From Brachypodium distachyon (taxonomy: Eukaryota; Streptophyta; Magnoliopsida; Poales; Poaceae): a stretch of 64,000 bases of DNA. The stretch lies in assembly GCF_000005505.3 (NCBI RefSeq), contig NC_016131.3:45965355-46029354 (forward strand). The letters are read 5' to 3'. The notes beneath the pieces were generated by a model. That model was not told where the DNA came from. It saw nothing but the letters and a program-made list of their open reading frames with translations, and did not search any database. Shown one piece after another: positions 48,208 to 60,129 of this stretch. Positions within the stretch are counted from its first letter, which is position 1. Each line of letters starts with the position of its first letter. A program made the translations under genes and the position numbers.

Positions 48208-49273
48208 AGCCGATGCCGATCGGCCACCGGCGTGGGCGTCATATCAACAATGCCGTAGTAATACCAATCTTGTCATGTACTCATGTATCATCGATGTATA
48301 CTCCTTCCCACTTATAATTCTATTTCCCTTCCTCCGGAAAAAAACCCGGCATCTAGCTTGGTCCGTTAATTACGTGCTCGAATGATCCATCGAAGGAAAT
48401 AATCAGAGTACCTTCAAATCTTCAATCGCGGATTGAGGTCAAGGTGACGTACAATCGCGCGCGAGCGCGCGCAGTGAAGCAAAGCAGATAGAGAGAGAGA
48501 TCTCGTCGAAAACAAAACATTGTCAACGATTCTGGTGCTGGTGATCATTAATTAGCTGCGAGTAATTAAAGTGACGGCGAGGCGGTGCAGGCTACTAATG
48601 GCGCACGACGTCCTGGTGACGGGCTGGCCCGATCAGGTAAACTAATGCGGCAGAATAATTAAGGGCGTGAATGTCCCGCACGACATGGGAACGACGACGA
48701 TCGGGAGTAAGATAGTCGAGGGAGTGAAAAGAATGAGGAATCAATTGATCGCGTCGCGTGTGAGCCTGTGAGGTGCGCCGGCCACGTTGGTGAAAGGAGA
48801 CGGACTAGTGCGGCCAGCTCTGATGAAGGAACAGACAATTAAATGGCGCTAAAATAAGAGGGGGAATCGGATGAAACGACGAGGACCGCGAGGGGATCTG
48901 GGCTTCTCCTTCAGGACGGCCCAATCTCTCTCAGAAGCGGAGCGGAGGTTTTCCTGATCCAGCCGGAATCGAGGTGAGCCCGGACCCCGGAACCGAAGGC
49001 CGTAAACCAGCCCAACCCACTTCACGCGCCGCGCCGCAAAGTCGGTCTCGGTCTAGAGACTCCAGACGTCAGACTTCACGTCACCACTCAAAAAAAAAGA
49101 GTCAGACTTCACGTCTACTATCTCGCTCCGCGTCCAGATCTTTTTCCAGGACCCCTCTTTTTTCGTTTTTTCCACGTCTACCAAGCCGCAGTTTCCAATC
49201 GCGATTCCCCCATCGTCTCCTCTCTGACCCTCTCCTTCCTCCTACCGGGCTCGTCGGAACCCTAGCCCCAGCC
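48208..49273. other. spacer between bHLH and RTF2 genes
   Basis: No gene is seen. The open frame of the next gene runs back to 48974, but this part is Ser/Arg-rich and unlike the family, so it is taken as leader. Confidence 0.5.
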
Positions 49274-50320
49274 ATGGTGCACGCCGCTCAACCCGCGGCC
49301 GGCGCGACGCGGGCGGTGGTCCTCCGCCTCGAAGACCTCGCCCTCCCGCCGCGGTACCTCACCGTCCCGTCCCACCTCCCCGTCTCGCACCTCCTCCGCT
49401 CCCTCCCGCTCCCCTCCTCCTCCTCCTTCTACCTCACCTCCGACGGCCGCCCGCTCGCGCCCTCCTCCCCGGTGGCCTCCCTCCCGCCGTCCGCCTCCAT
49501 CCAGCTCCGCCTCCGCGCGCTCCGCGGCGGGGGCGGCGATGGCGGGTCCACCTGCGCCGAGTCGCGCGACTGCTACCTGTCCATGTACCTCGCCAAGAAG
49601 CCCGACAAGGCCGACCCCAACGAGGCCCGGCTCTCCCGCTTCACCTGCTGCGCGCTGTCCGGGGAGCCCCTGGCCGCGCCGGCAGTCGCGGATCGCCTGG
49701 GCAACCTATTCAACAAGGAGGCCCTCGTCGAGGCGCTCCTGCACAAGCGCCTGCCCAAGGCGCTCTCGCACATCCGTGGCCTCAAAGACATGATACCCAT
49801 CCACCTGCACCCCAAGCCTGATGCTGCTGACGATGAGGTCCGTTTCCAGTGCCCAGTCACTGGGTTCGAGTTCAACGGCAAGTCGCAGTTCCTTGTGCTC
49901 CGTGAGTGCGGCCACGTGCTAAGTGTGAAGGCTCTTAAGGAGGTGAAGACATCCGCGTGTTTGGTCTGCCATAAGGAGTTTGATGAGGCAGACAAGATGC
50001 CGATCAATGGGACCGAGGAGGAGGTGGCGGTGTTGAGGAAGAAGATGGAGGAGGAGAGAGGGAAGTTGAAGGAGAAGAAGGATAAGAAGCTGGCAAATGG
50101 GCTGAGTGGGAATAAACATGCTGCTGCTGCGGTAGCAGACGCCGAGAAATTGGAGAATGTGAAGAAAGGGGATACTGCCGCAGCAAAGCGCTTCAAGGCT
50201 GCAGATCATGCACCGGCTTATGCAAACAAGGCAGTGTATGCATCAATTTTCACGTCGTCCAAGAAGTCTGATTTCAAGGAGACCTACTCATGCAGATCAC
50301 TCCCTCTGGGAAGGAATTAA
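49274..50320 (+). CDS. RTF2: replication termination factor 2 (RTF2) homologue
   Basis: Rtf2 proteins are nuclear and have been linked to replication-fork pausing in yeast and to pre-mRNA splicing. A single exon encodes 348 residues. The Rtf2 domain with its RING-like zinc sites starts near residue 118. Key blocks are FTCCALSGEPL, GNLFNKEALVEALL, ALSHIRGLKDMIPIHL, FQCPVTGFEFNGK, LRECGHVLS and ACLVCHKEF. A Lys/Glu-rich tail ends near KKSDFKETYSC. Residues 14-86 look like a ubiquitin-like fold and end RLRALRGG, followed by GGDGG. To my recollection plant RTF2 proteins do carry such an N-terminal extension. ATG 49274 was chosen over upstream in-frame ATGs because its context (gccATGg) is good and because the ubiquitin-like part begins right after it. 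Confidence 0.93.
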   Translation: MVHAAQPAAGATRAVVLRLEDLALPPRYLTVPSHLPVSHLLRSLPLPSSSSFYLTSDGRPLAPSSPVASLPPSASIQLRLRALRGGGGDGGSTCAESRDCYLSMYLAKKPDKADPNEARLSRFTCCALSGEPLAAPAVADRLGNLFNKEALVEALLHKRLPKALSHIRGLKDMIPIHLHPKPDAADDEVRFQCPVTGFEFNGKSQFLVLRECGHVLSVKALKEVKTSACLVCHKEFDEADKMPINGTEEEVAVLRKKMEEERGKLKEKKDKKLANGLSGNKHAAAAVADAEKLENVKKGDTAAAKRFKAADHAPAYANKAVYASIFTSSKKSDFKETYSCRSLPLGRN

Positions 50321-52678
50321 GTTGATGCCGGAGAGAAGCAAATGGCATGGAGGTGAAACTCTTGTACTGTTTCGGTTCATTACTTCATCATGGCTTGTTC
50401 ACAAGCAAAGCCAGAAGTTCCGACGTTGTTGTTTTAGTTATTGTGTCATCTATGCTCAGTTGCTGATGTGGAACTTCTATTTTTCACTCTCAGGGAAGCA
50501 ATATGTTCTTATAAATGATTTGTGCACTATGTAATAGTTAAAAACAATTAACAAGTATCATTGGCTCCACAATCTTAGGACTCTCAATTCATATCAAAGG
50601 GTTTTGAGTATTTATTGTTGCAACTTCTAATGTACTGTTTTATCAGATGGTCTGCATGTGGTCTTCACATTCTGTTTTGTTTGATGCTTAGTTGTGTCCG
50701 TGAAGTATGGAATCAACGCAAAGCTAGTGAGCTGTAAGACATTAAGCAGACATGCTGACTGACATATGCATGGCACTGAAAGTACAATGTATTTGTTCTT
50801 TTCGTGCCTCTTTGTACCATCTTTAGTCAGTAAACCTTCAAAAATGGTGAAAGTTCACTTCTCCTTTTGCATTTTATTTTTTTCATGAGCACATTGCACC
50901 TTGATGTTTTGGGCCACACTATGTATTGTACTGTTCAATTTCTGAAAAAGTGATACAGGAAGCTATCTTATTTATGTAAGAACACATCCATAATTATTTC
51001 AAGTAGATGGGGCCATGCAGGTTACCTCTTTCAATCTGTATCTTTCTGGATTTTTGCTCACATGAAAAACAGTTTCAGGATCAGAATTTATTCTGTATAT
51101 GCATGTGCTTGTATCCATCTTAAGCATTATACATGTTGGATGGGTGTTCTGCTCCTGTTAGAATGGATTTCAGATACATTTTTAGGGTATACTACTTCTC
51201 AAGAAATGGTTAAATATATTCAGTAAAGCAACATTGCTTATGAGTAGGGAACTGATTTTATAAATGTAGTGATTAATGATTAATGTTCTAAATAGCTAAG
51301 GATAGCTGCCCTATACATATTTTGGCCGCTAAATGATGGCCAATGTTCCGCATGTTAGCCACGGGCGCCGTAGCTCCACTATTTTCTTCATATAATGCCT
51401 AGCATTGTGGAAAAGAACATACTGACTTTACTTTGAAATCTAACTTGTTAGAAGGCAAAATGCACTATAAACTTGAGCTATGAAGATCCTATCAAGATAC
51501 CCCATGTTTGTCCTTTTGAATGCTCAAACATCATATTTTTTAGCAATGTGAAGTGTTGCTTTATATCATGCTATAATCAGTTGGACATACCATATTTCTT
51601 TTACTTATTCCAGACTTGTCTGATCTTGCATGCATATTTTGTTTCCTATAATTCAGAATAAAGCACGTCAAATGTGGACTAGGAGTTGGAATTTAGAATT
51701 CATAACAGGTTCCAATCCATTATTGCTGCTGCTAGCCAGCCCAACAAGTTGGGTCGAGGTGTCTAGTCGGGAGCCAAGTACTGACTTGTAATGAACAAAG
51801 GCGTGCCTAGGCCAGCGACACTTGATCTCGGATAGAGATAATGTGTAATTCTAGGATTAGTTTTGGGATGGCAAAATGGGTCTGGCATTAGAAAAGAAGA
51901 ACATTAAAACACAGTTCCTAGCTGCAGAGTTCTTTGTAGATCCTTGCTATATATAGTTTCTCAGCCAAGTCGTCTTATGGATATGGTATTGGGTATATAC
52001 CTCCAGCTACATAGCTGCAAACAAGTAAAGTCAAGATATTTCTTTATCTTGCATACTATTTAAACAGTGATAGTTTTTGCCTTCCAGTTTTAGATGGATG
52101 CTTGGTTCTATTGCAGCTTCATTGTATACAGTTGCTCATGATTTTTCAAGCTGTATAGTACAGTGTTTGCTTGTACTCTAGCTTCCCAGCTGCTTATGCT
52201 CAGCATCTCTGCTCTCTGTGCTATTACTCATTCAGCTAATGGATATAGCGATTAGTGAAAGCTTGTGGTTCTTCTGAAATTCATTTTCGAGGAAATATCG
52301 GCATTGTACTTCTGAGGGCTAAGAAATTTACAGCCTTGTCACATTGGAGAGTTTTGCGGATGTTGCACCACCAATAAGTGTGTTGTCATATGTGGTAAGC
52401 ATCCTGCTGTCACAACTTCTACCCGCAACATAACCTGAACACCAGGCGGAAATCACAGGTATGTGGTTATCCCTACAGCGATGCCCTGATCATGTATTTA
52501 CTTGGAAAACTAGGTTTTTATTGATTTTAATCCAGCATTAACTGGTCTATTAACACACATACCTGTTTAGCCTTTATCTGATTTAGTTCATTCTAGTTTG
52601 GTCCTTCATTTTAATCGTGTTACAAGAGAAGGTGTCGCTTATTGTCAGTTTGTCATCCCTTCTTTCTTAGTCATGCTC
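50321..52678. other. intergenic
   Basis: This holds the 3' UTR of RTF2 and then 2 kb of AT-rich spacer. No gene, paired terminal repeat or poly(A) retroelement end was recognised. Confidence 0.5.
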
Positions 52679-52786
52679 TTCTACTGCATGGAGCTGGTTT
52701 GTTTTCTTTCAGTCTGATACAGCTGACTCAAATAATGATACTGTCTTTTCCATTTCTTTTCTACTGCATGGAGCTGGTTTGTTTTC
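52679..52786. repeat. 28-bp direct repeat, period 80
   Basis: The sequence ttctactgcatggagctggt plus ttgttttc occurs at 52679-52706 and again at 52759-52786. Confidence 0.8.
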
Positions 52787-52904
52787 CTATAGGCTTGTGT
52801 AAAAATAAAAATCGTGCTTGTAGAAAAATAATCATGTGATTGCATTCATTATTGCAAATATTGTTTCCTCGTGTGAAATATAATATCTAAATATTTTTGT
52901 TCAT

Positions 52905-54495
52905 AGGATGCATTTACCTTCTCTAGATTTTGAACCAACTGAGCATACATTGAGCAAATAAGTTATGCAGTTTTTAAACAACATTCGCATGAATTGTGAA
53001 CTTGTTTGTGAATGAAGATCTTTTGTTGTAGAAAATAAAACTACATTGCCTCTAAATGGTAATATCGTGATTCCATTGCACTTATTGATTACAATTTACA
53101 AGCTTGGAATAACTTGGTATCATGTGTGAAAACGATGTCAGAAATTATTGTCCTTTTATTGGATGTATTTATTTACTTGTTCCAAGTTTTGATCTACCAA
53201 CCATCAGGTGAGAAAATAAATCATGGAATTGTTAAGGAAAATTGAACAAAATATTTTGACCTTGCAATTTGCTTCGAGGTTAGTTCCTCGGGTCTTCAAT
53301 TGTTTTTGATTTGGACTGGTTCATCATATTTATCGGCGGCAACATCCTCTTCATCGGTCATGTATGTCCTTGTGCTCAACCGACTTCGCGGTTTCTTGGA
53401 GATTACTGTCCTGATTCAACAACATTTCGTGATGGGATCGGGTCATCGTCTTCGTCGGGTGCGATGCGTCCTTGCGCTCAATCTGCATGCAAGGAATGAT
53501 CTTGTGTCGAACCTTCACATGCCCCCTTCCATGGTGTGATGAGAGGATTCTCCATGTGTGGTGTGCGTCCGCTTCTCCGCCTACAATGCACCAGATCCAA
53601 TTCTAAGCTCACTCACATACAATTTTAGGAGAAAAAAAACTACTCCCTCTGTTTCATAATTCTTGTCTCAAATTTATCCCAAAATGGATGTATCTATTCT
53701 TAAAAAGCGTCTAGATACATGTAAGATTTCGACAAAAATTATGGAACGGAGTAAGTAGAACATTGCAACATACTTCACTTTCTCCATTCAAGCAGTCGCT
53801 TGCCATGCTTGGAGAATCCTCATGCAACCTCACATCGCACGGTGGAAGAGGGCACGTAAAGGTTCATCGCAAAATCATCCCTTCCAAGTAGATTGAGCGC
53901 AAGGAGGCATCATGGCCACAACCATTGCACTCGACGAAGATGATAACTCAATCTCATCATCAAATGACGTTGAATCTAGGCGGGAATCTCCAAGAACCCG
54001 AGTCGGTTGAGGACAAGGATGTGTCATGGCCACATACACCAAGACCCATGAAGAGGAAGTTATTGCTGGTGTATATGATGACCCGATACAAATGAAAACA
54101 ATTGAAAATCCAGGTAACTAATATCAAAGCAAATTGCAAGGTTAGAAAACATTCATCCAGTTTTCCTTAGTAATTCCGTGATTTATTTTCTCAATCAATG
54201 GTTGGTACATCAAAACTTGGAACAGGTAAATAAGTACATCCCATAAACCGACAACAATTTCTAACATCCTTGACACTAAACACCACGATATTCCAGCCTT
54301 GTAATCAATAAGTACAATGGAATCACAAAATTACCATTTAAAAGATGAGAGGCAATAGAATTATATTTTCTACAACCAAAGATCTCTCTTTACAAACAAG
54401 TTCACAATTCATTTGAATGTTCTTTTGAAGTTCATAACTTATGTGCTCAATGTATGCTCGATGTTAAGAATCTAGAAAAGGTAAATACGTCCTGT
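52905..54495. repeat. large imperfect inverted repeat of an unrecognised family
   Basis: The left arm (52905 to about 53610) and the right arm (about 53780 to 54495) are inverted copies. The outer tips are atttaccttctctagatttt (52912) and the complement of aatctagaaaaggtaaat (54469-54486). Matching inner pieces include caaccgactt...cttggagatt (about 53378 against 53988). By eye identity is about 70-75% over 600-700 bp. A Stowaway MITE lies in the middle. The arms hold remnants of a shared reading frame (see 61160). It could be two head-to-head copies of one element or the long terminal repeats of a transposon. Confidence 0.75.
53643..53755. mobile_element. Stowaway MITE between the inverted-repeat arms
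   Basis: The ends ctccctctgtttcataattc and (reversed) cttactccgttccataattt pair and are flanked by TA. Length is 113 bp. Confidence 0.9.
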
Positions 54496-54761
54496 CTTTA
54501 CTCTTCTAAATAAGGCTTACATGTGGAACCAAACCTTGTGCCGCTAGATCTTCCTCTAAGTCGTCGTCACAAACCTCGCCTCCGTACGCCCGTCGGCCTC
54601 CTAGCCCATCCTCTTCTCCTAGACCTCGCTGCAGATCAGGCCTGGGCCTACCCTTCTCTTTTCCATACGCGGAAGACGCCTGGACCTGTGCCTGCTCTTC
54701 TCCCTCCTAGCCGCCGCTGCCTCCTTCTCGCATCGGGTCACCTGCCTGCCTGCTCCGGGCA

Positions 54762-54930
54762 GCGACGGCGGCGCTAGTGGCGACGGGCAAGGGGGTGGTG
54801 CGGGAGGTGTTGGGGAACGAGGTTGTGGACGAAGTGGACTAGCCCATCATCGACTACATCGCCAATGTCCTCGCTGACCTGGACTTCGACTTTGGCCCAC
54901 CTGACGGCCACGGCATCTTCGAGTTTTTAT
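54762..54930 (+). pseudogene. ABCF3/GCN3-like exon 1 fragment
   Basis: The translation reads VVREVLGNEVVDEVD, stop, PIIDYIANVLADLDFDFG. It matches the N-terminus I know for plant ABC transporter F family member 3 (GCN3), a soluble ATPase of the translation-control family. The TAG at 54838-54840 replaces the residue before PI. No start codon is found in frame, and no ATPase exons (Walker motifs) were seen downstream. The leader before it (54540-54760) is C+T-rich. It is a gene fragment, perhaps carried by a transposon or left by a deletion. Confidence 0.65.
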
Positions 54931-57359
54931 TCAACGCATTGCTCACCAGCAGACAATCAGATTCTGCAGTGAATGGTGCAGTCAGGTGGATGCAGTCATG
55001 CAGACCAAGTGCATTCCCTCCCTACACGGAGTGGCTTCTGCCTCGGTAGCACAGCCTGCCCGATGGATAACTCCCCGAGCAGAAAGCACAGCGGGCCTGA
55101 GGTATTTTCTTTTAGAGGACTCTTAAAACTGTTGTGATTGGCATACATGTTTCTTTCATGATTCCTGGGCTCTGATTGGAGAATAAACTTACTCCTAACC
55201 AACAAATTGTAGCAGATTTGGAGCTAATTTGTCTCTTGTTCTTGAATCGCATGCAAATTATACCAGCACATTTGAGCTTTATTTTCTGAATGAAAACAGA
55301 TCTTTAATTATGTCCATTTGGGGAAAGTAAAATTGAACATTGTGAGGGACTTTTTTTCTGAAAGAAAACTGATCATTATGCCCATTTGGGAAAGTAAGAT
55401 TGAACTTTGTGATGGAGTTATGGAGTCAACTTCAAGGAGCTAAACTTGCAATCTGTCTGTATGCCAATTGTGAGTTTATTAATTGAGGTAGATAGTTTGA
55501 AAAGATGTCATTTTCATGCATTGCTTGACATTGCACTGCTTATCGTACCTATACCATGTTTGAATCATTTGAGGAATAAGGTTGGTTACTTGGTTAGACA
55601 AGCTCATTTCAGATCTCACGGTGTGTCTTGGCTATGAAAGAAGCATGAAAAAAACTGATGCAATGTTGTTATGATAATAAAAAGGATCTTAAGCAGCAGC
55701 CATCTTATGCTGTCTACACTCTACACTACCTTTTGGGAAAATTGGCAGCCCTCTAACTTTGATAACGTTGGTGCTGCATGAGTGAATCGAACTACCCTAC
55801 CTCTGTACATGCCTATCCTCTTTTGAGATTTAATTAATATCCTGACTGGAGCTGCACTTGTGAATTGTGAGCCTGCCACATGTAAATGATTGTTTTCTTC
55901 CTTTTCCTCTCTGGACATACACATCTTTTCCATTCTTACAAAAAAGGAATAATAATGTTGCCTGCATTTACCAAAACAAAACTTGGGCTTATTTTTTAGG
56001 TCTACCATGACACTAGCTACAGCTGGATCATTTTGTAAATTTTGTGGCCTGGTGAATTAATTAGTGATTGGTTGACGGCCTATTCAAGTTACTAAAGATG
56101 GAAGATCCGTATAAAATATGCCTGATCTGAAAGACCCTCCTCCAGCAAGTAAAGAAACTCAGGTACCATGTTAATTTCTCATTCTTTGCCGTCATGTTCT
56201 AATTTCTTGCTATGTCCTGCCAGTTATGCTATGTTGAATGTATGACCCTTTCAGCTTAGCATTTCTTTCAACATTATGTGCATATTGCGGTACAAATATA
56301 TATCTGGAATTGGTTTGTTTTCTTTAATTAGAAGAACATTTAGAATCAGTTGTTGCGAACATTTCTGTTAATGGTATTTTTCCAAATTAGTGTGTTGCTT
56401 TTCGTATTTTTGTTTAAGAGAATGCAAATCTGGGATCGCATTTGAAACTTAGAGATTAATAAATTGCAAAATTTGCCTCTGTTTAGGCCTGACTGATGCA
56501 CTGTTCTATTTTGAAGATTTTTGCAGAATGACAGTTTCTCCAGAGATATCCAGAGATTATGTATTCACCCTTTCCATTTTTATTAAGCTAGACACACAAT
56601 TTTCGTATCGTTGGTGCTCAGGAAGAGCATTTTCGTATGGTTTGTTCCATGGAGGCTCTGAGTTGATCGGTATCTTTTGTCCAGGTGCTCCTATCTAGAT
56701 ATGTGTGTAATGTGATCAGCGGCGCTTTTGATTTGCCATGTGGCTTCAGGTGTATAGAGAGGCATGTTTTCAGGTTTGGTGGAGCAATTTAGCAGGAGAA
56801 GAAAAACCGTCTTGGCTCAGGATTTCAGCTGTGTCTTGGGGCATTTGGAAAAGTAGAAATTGGTGGCCTCATGAACCAGTTGGGATTGTTCTCTGTTTTG
56901 TAGATGGATTTCTGACTGTAGTTTATTGCAATGGCACGAAAACGCACTGGACTTCTCGAATAGGTGGGACTTATATCTTAGCGGCAGGCGATGGGCACAG
57001 ATATTTCAGCTGCTTTTGTTTTCTGATATCTACAAGGTGTGTTGTGGGAATTCTTTTCCTTGTTGGTGTGTTGCTATTGCTTTTATATGTTTGGGGCTAA
57101 CTATAGCCTTTGAGCTTGGAGGTATTCGCCAAGCCATTTCAAGTCGAGTCGAGTTTCAATGTTTTGGAATATCATCGTACTATCTTTTCTATACACCTGA
57201 ATTTTCACATGTATCATGTGCGGTAATCACCATTTATGGAAAGCAAAAGCAAAGTGATATTGATTACAGCCACATGTTTGTTCCACGCAAAAAACACATG
57301 CGTGAATTATGATACTAGCTTTTTATCAATGTATACAAGCTTGATTTTATTGTTCCGTA
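54931..57359. other. intergenic
   Basis: No gene is supported. At 56760-56870 (+) a short frame reads VWWSNLAGEEKPSWLRISAV followed by SWGIWKSRN. This recalls the end of a LINE zf-RVT region but is too short to call. Confidence 0.4.
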
Positions 57360-57424
57360 GCAACGGGCACCGTCCTATTAAAGAAAATAATTTTGGATAT
57401 ATATATTTCACACTGAGGCAACAA

Positions 57425-57860
57425 GATTTGCCATCTTGTAATCAATAAGTGGAATGCAACTATTCTATCCGTTCCATAATTCTTGTCTTAAATTTGCCTA
57501 AAAATGGATGTATCTATTTCTAAAAAATGTCTAGATATATGTAAGATTTCGACAAGAATTATGGAACGGAGGGAGTATTATTTTGTGCAATAGAGAAGCC
57601 TACAAAAGATTAATTTCTTAGGATAGTGGTTAGATCGTAAATCTTAAGAGCCACATACAGGAATTTAAGCATATGATAAGTGTGCAGTTGCAAAACCGGT
57701 ATAATTGAATTCATGGACTTTCTCCCACTATGCCATGGCCGTTACTACTTCCTCTGTCCCCAAGGCAAGCATGATCTTGTACTAGTAACTAAATGTGAAG
57801 AAATTATATTATTCTACAACAAAGATCTTTATCCCTAAACAAGTCCATGAGTCATCGTTC
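57425..57860 (+). repeat. partial copy of the 53-kb repeat family, split by a MITE
   Basis: The pieces ccatcttgtaatcaataagt (57431) and attctacaacaaagatcttt (about 57812) match the right arm of the inverted repeat (54298 and 54367) in the same order and orientation. A Stowaway MITE separates the pieces. Confidence 0.6.
57460..57575. mobile_element. Stowaway MITE
   Basis: The ends ctattctatccgttccataa and (reversed) ctccctccgttccataattc pair. TA flanks the right end and the left end is partly decayed. Confidence 0.8.
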
Positions 57861-58302
57861 CTTTTTCTAGTTCTTGATACATCTAATCTTGTTCTATACC
57901 ATGCTTCTCTTCCAGAATTTCATGACATGCTCTATTTCTTAATCAAGCACGATTGTACTCGTCTAGGATTTTCCTAGATTACAGGTGAACCAAGCATTGG
58001 AGATTTTTATGATAACGACGTTTTGTGGCTTATCGTGGTTAGCTAAATCTTGTGGGTTATTTTGTGGGGTTTTATGAGATGGATTGTGGCTGCCATCTCG
58101 AGTTCTTATTTACCTTTCCATTGTTGAATTTTGATGTACTAAGATAAGATAATACTTAAGACCTTCATGTCTTTTGGGTTGTAATATGCTATTTGCTCTA
58201 TGCATTTATTAGGACAGTAAAACTGTGCACTCTAGGAGCCCTCTTAGGCCATCAGTGCTTCAAGCCGTCAGGTTGGGTGACCAGATCATTTGTTTTGAGA
58301 AT
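57861..58302. other. intergenic
   Basis: No gene or repeat structure was recognised. Confidence 0.4.
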
Positions 58303-58315
58303 CACTTGTAACTTT

Positions 58316-58927
58316 TCTTAAGCTAAACGACCACGGTTTTTATTCCATAGACGAAAACAAATCCGATTGAACAGCCTCAATCAGAAAACCAAGGACATCA
58401 GTATAGAGAACAAACGAGCAATCTAAGGAGAGAGCGGCACAAGCACAAGCATGCGCCATCTTATTAGCAATTTTTCTAGAAAAAGACAACTTGAAACGAC
58501 CCTGGAAGGAGGAGACCCACGGCTTCATCTCCCTGATGATCGGAGTACACAGTCTTATTCTTAACCTTGCTATCCCAAGCATTAACAATCGTCTGGCAGT
58601 CGGTCTCGATCACAGCATGAAGCCACCCTGCTGAATCGCCCAAGCCATCGCGTCCCAGCAAGCCATCAGTTCGACCACCATAGGGTCAGACACGTGAGTA
58701 TATCTGCGACACTCCGCTTTGAGAAAAGCTCCTGCATCATGACGCATAACAACTCCTTTACCAGCAACACCCTTGTGTAAATCAATAGCACCATCATTGT
58801 TCATTTTAATCCAGCCAAGGCACGGCTTAGCCCACTTCTGACCTTCCTGCTCCCTCGGAACTATCTCCTGCGGAGGAACTCCACGGAGTTGAGGAATTTG
58901 GCCATAAGCTCCATGGGTTTCAAAGGG
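58316..58927 (-). mobile_element. 5'-truncated LINE (RNase H end) with target duplication
   Basis: A direct repeat cacttgtaacttt flanks the piece (58303-58315 and 58928-58940). On the minus strand the RNase H-like part of a plant LINE is legible: WIKMNNDGAID (catalytic Asp), GVVMRHDAGAFLKAECR, MVVELMACWDAMAWAI, ETDCQTIVNAW and NKMAHACA. Frame breaks lie near 58600 and 58500. The 3' end aataaaaaccgtggtcgttt lies at 58345-58326 (read on minus). Confidence 0.88.
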
Positions 58928-59129
58928 CACTTGTAACTTTATTCGGTCTCCAAAACTATTACTAGTGCAGTGCTTCGGATCGTAGATAAGAAATTACAAA
59001 GTAATCTCTACAGATAAGAATTACGATGAAACCTCTAGAAAACATTTCTCCATGGTATGAATTTTTGCAACACAAATTATTGTTCGGGTTTTCAGCAAAA
59101 AAACTGCGATTATACTGAAGCGGCACATT

Positions 59130-59330
59130 GCCACTCATACCCTTGCATGAACATGATTACGTTCAAAGGTTTCAAAAAGCCCCTTGAGTCGCTCATCTAA
59201 AAAGGTGAGAAGACATGAGCGTTGAACGTATTTTGACCAGTAATGATCCACTAAAAGTGCAGGTCATCGAACCACATGATTTCACCAGAACGACAGAGAA
59301 GGAATCTAATGTCACACAAGATCAAATCAA
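59130..59330 (-). repeat. distant copy of the retroelement at 2824
   Basis: The region aggtttcaaaaagccccttg to ggtgagaagacatgagcgtt aligns by eye with 3014-3082. A second shared piece is ccagaacgacagagaag (59286) against ccagaacgataaagcag (3218). Identity is about 65%. The ends were not found. Confidence 0.45.
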
Positions 59331-60129
59331 TAAAAGCATCATGACATACTCGGAAACACTCATCAACATATGAGCGAATTTGCGAGGACGCAAACTCAAA
59401 ATCCACAAAATCGGACACATCGAATCTGCGGTGAGTAAAACTATCTTGCCCCGTGGCACTATTCGATAGAAGAAGAATCATAGTACCTTTATTCTTAACG
59501 GCATTGCACTCGTCGCATAGCGTTGCCGATAAAGACCACATGACTCATTATGCTAAAAATTGGATACATCTAGGAGGAACCGAGAGTCCCCCCACCTAGC
59601 AATGCCAAGATGGCGGCAGGAAGTGAGGGAAGCCGACGAATCTGGACGAAAACGGTGCGACTTAGATCAAACCTTAATTTTTCTCCATCGTTGTCCTGGC
59701 GGCAACGAGAAAGTTCAGAACCAAGTGGCCGTCAGATGAAGAGTGTTAACTATATCTCGTAAGTGGGCCGAATTTCCTACTGCTACTCCGGTGGAAAACT
59801 AGATGGCTTGTATTTTTATTTATTTTTTGAGCTTTCGATGGCTTTGGTTAATTGGGCCTTTCTACCCGGACAAAACAGCCCACACAAATTTCCTAATAAG
59901 TCTGATTTATTCACGGCAAGCGTTTCTTCTTCGTTCGTTTGGCTGGCGCTGCGTATTCATGAAACTCTCGGCCGGTATAGGCACCCATACCCCTGTGGCT
60001 TTGTTTCCCGTCTTCCGCCAATGCCAGATTTGGGAGGTTCTTTTTGCCTGCACCGTGTTATTCCCAATCGATCTCATTTCCTCCCCCCTCGTTGCCCCAC
60101 CGTCCGCAATTCTTCTCTTCGGGGCCTCC
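59331..60129. other. intergenic, nothing clear
   Basis: Open frames here, for instance 59541-59251 (-), have no recognised family. A C+T-rich leader-like stretch begins near 60050 and merges into the array. Confidence 0.4.

Noticed and set aside
56738..57312. Two overlapping open frames of 120-128 residues
   Set aside because: Only a short stretch (WLRISAVSWGIWKSRN) recalls LINE proteins. That is too little to call an element or gene.
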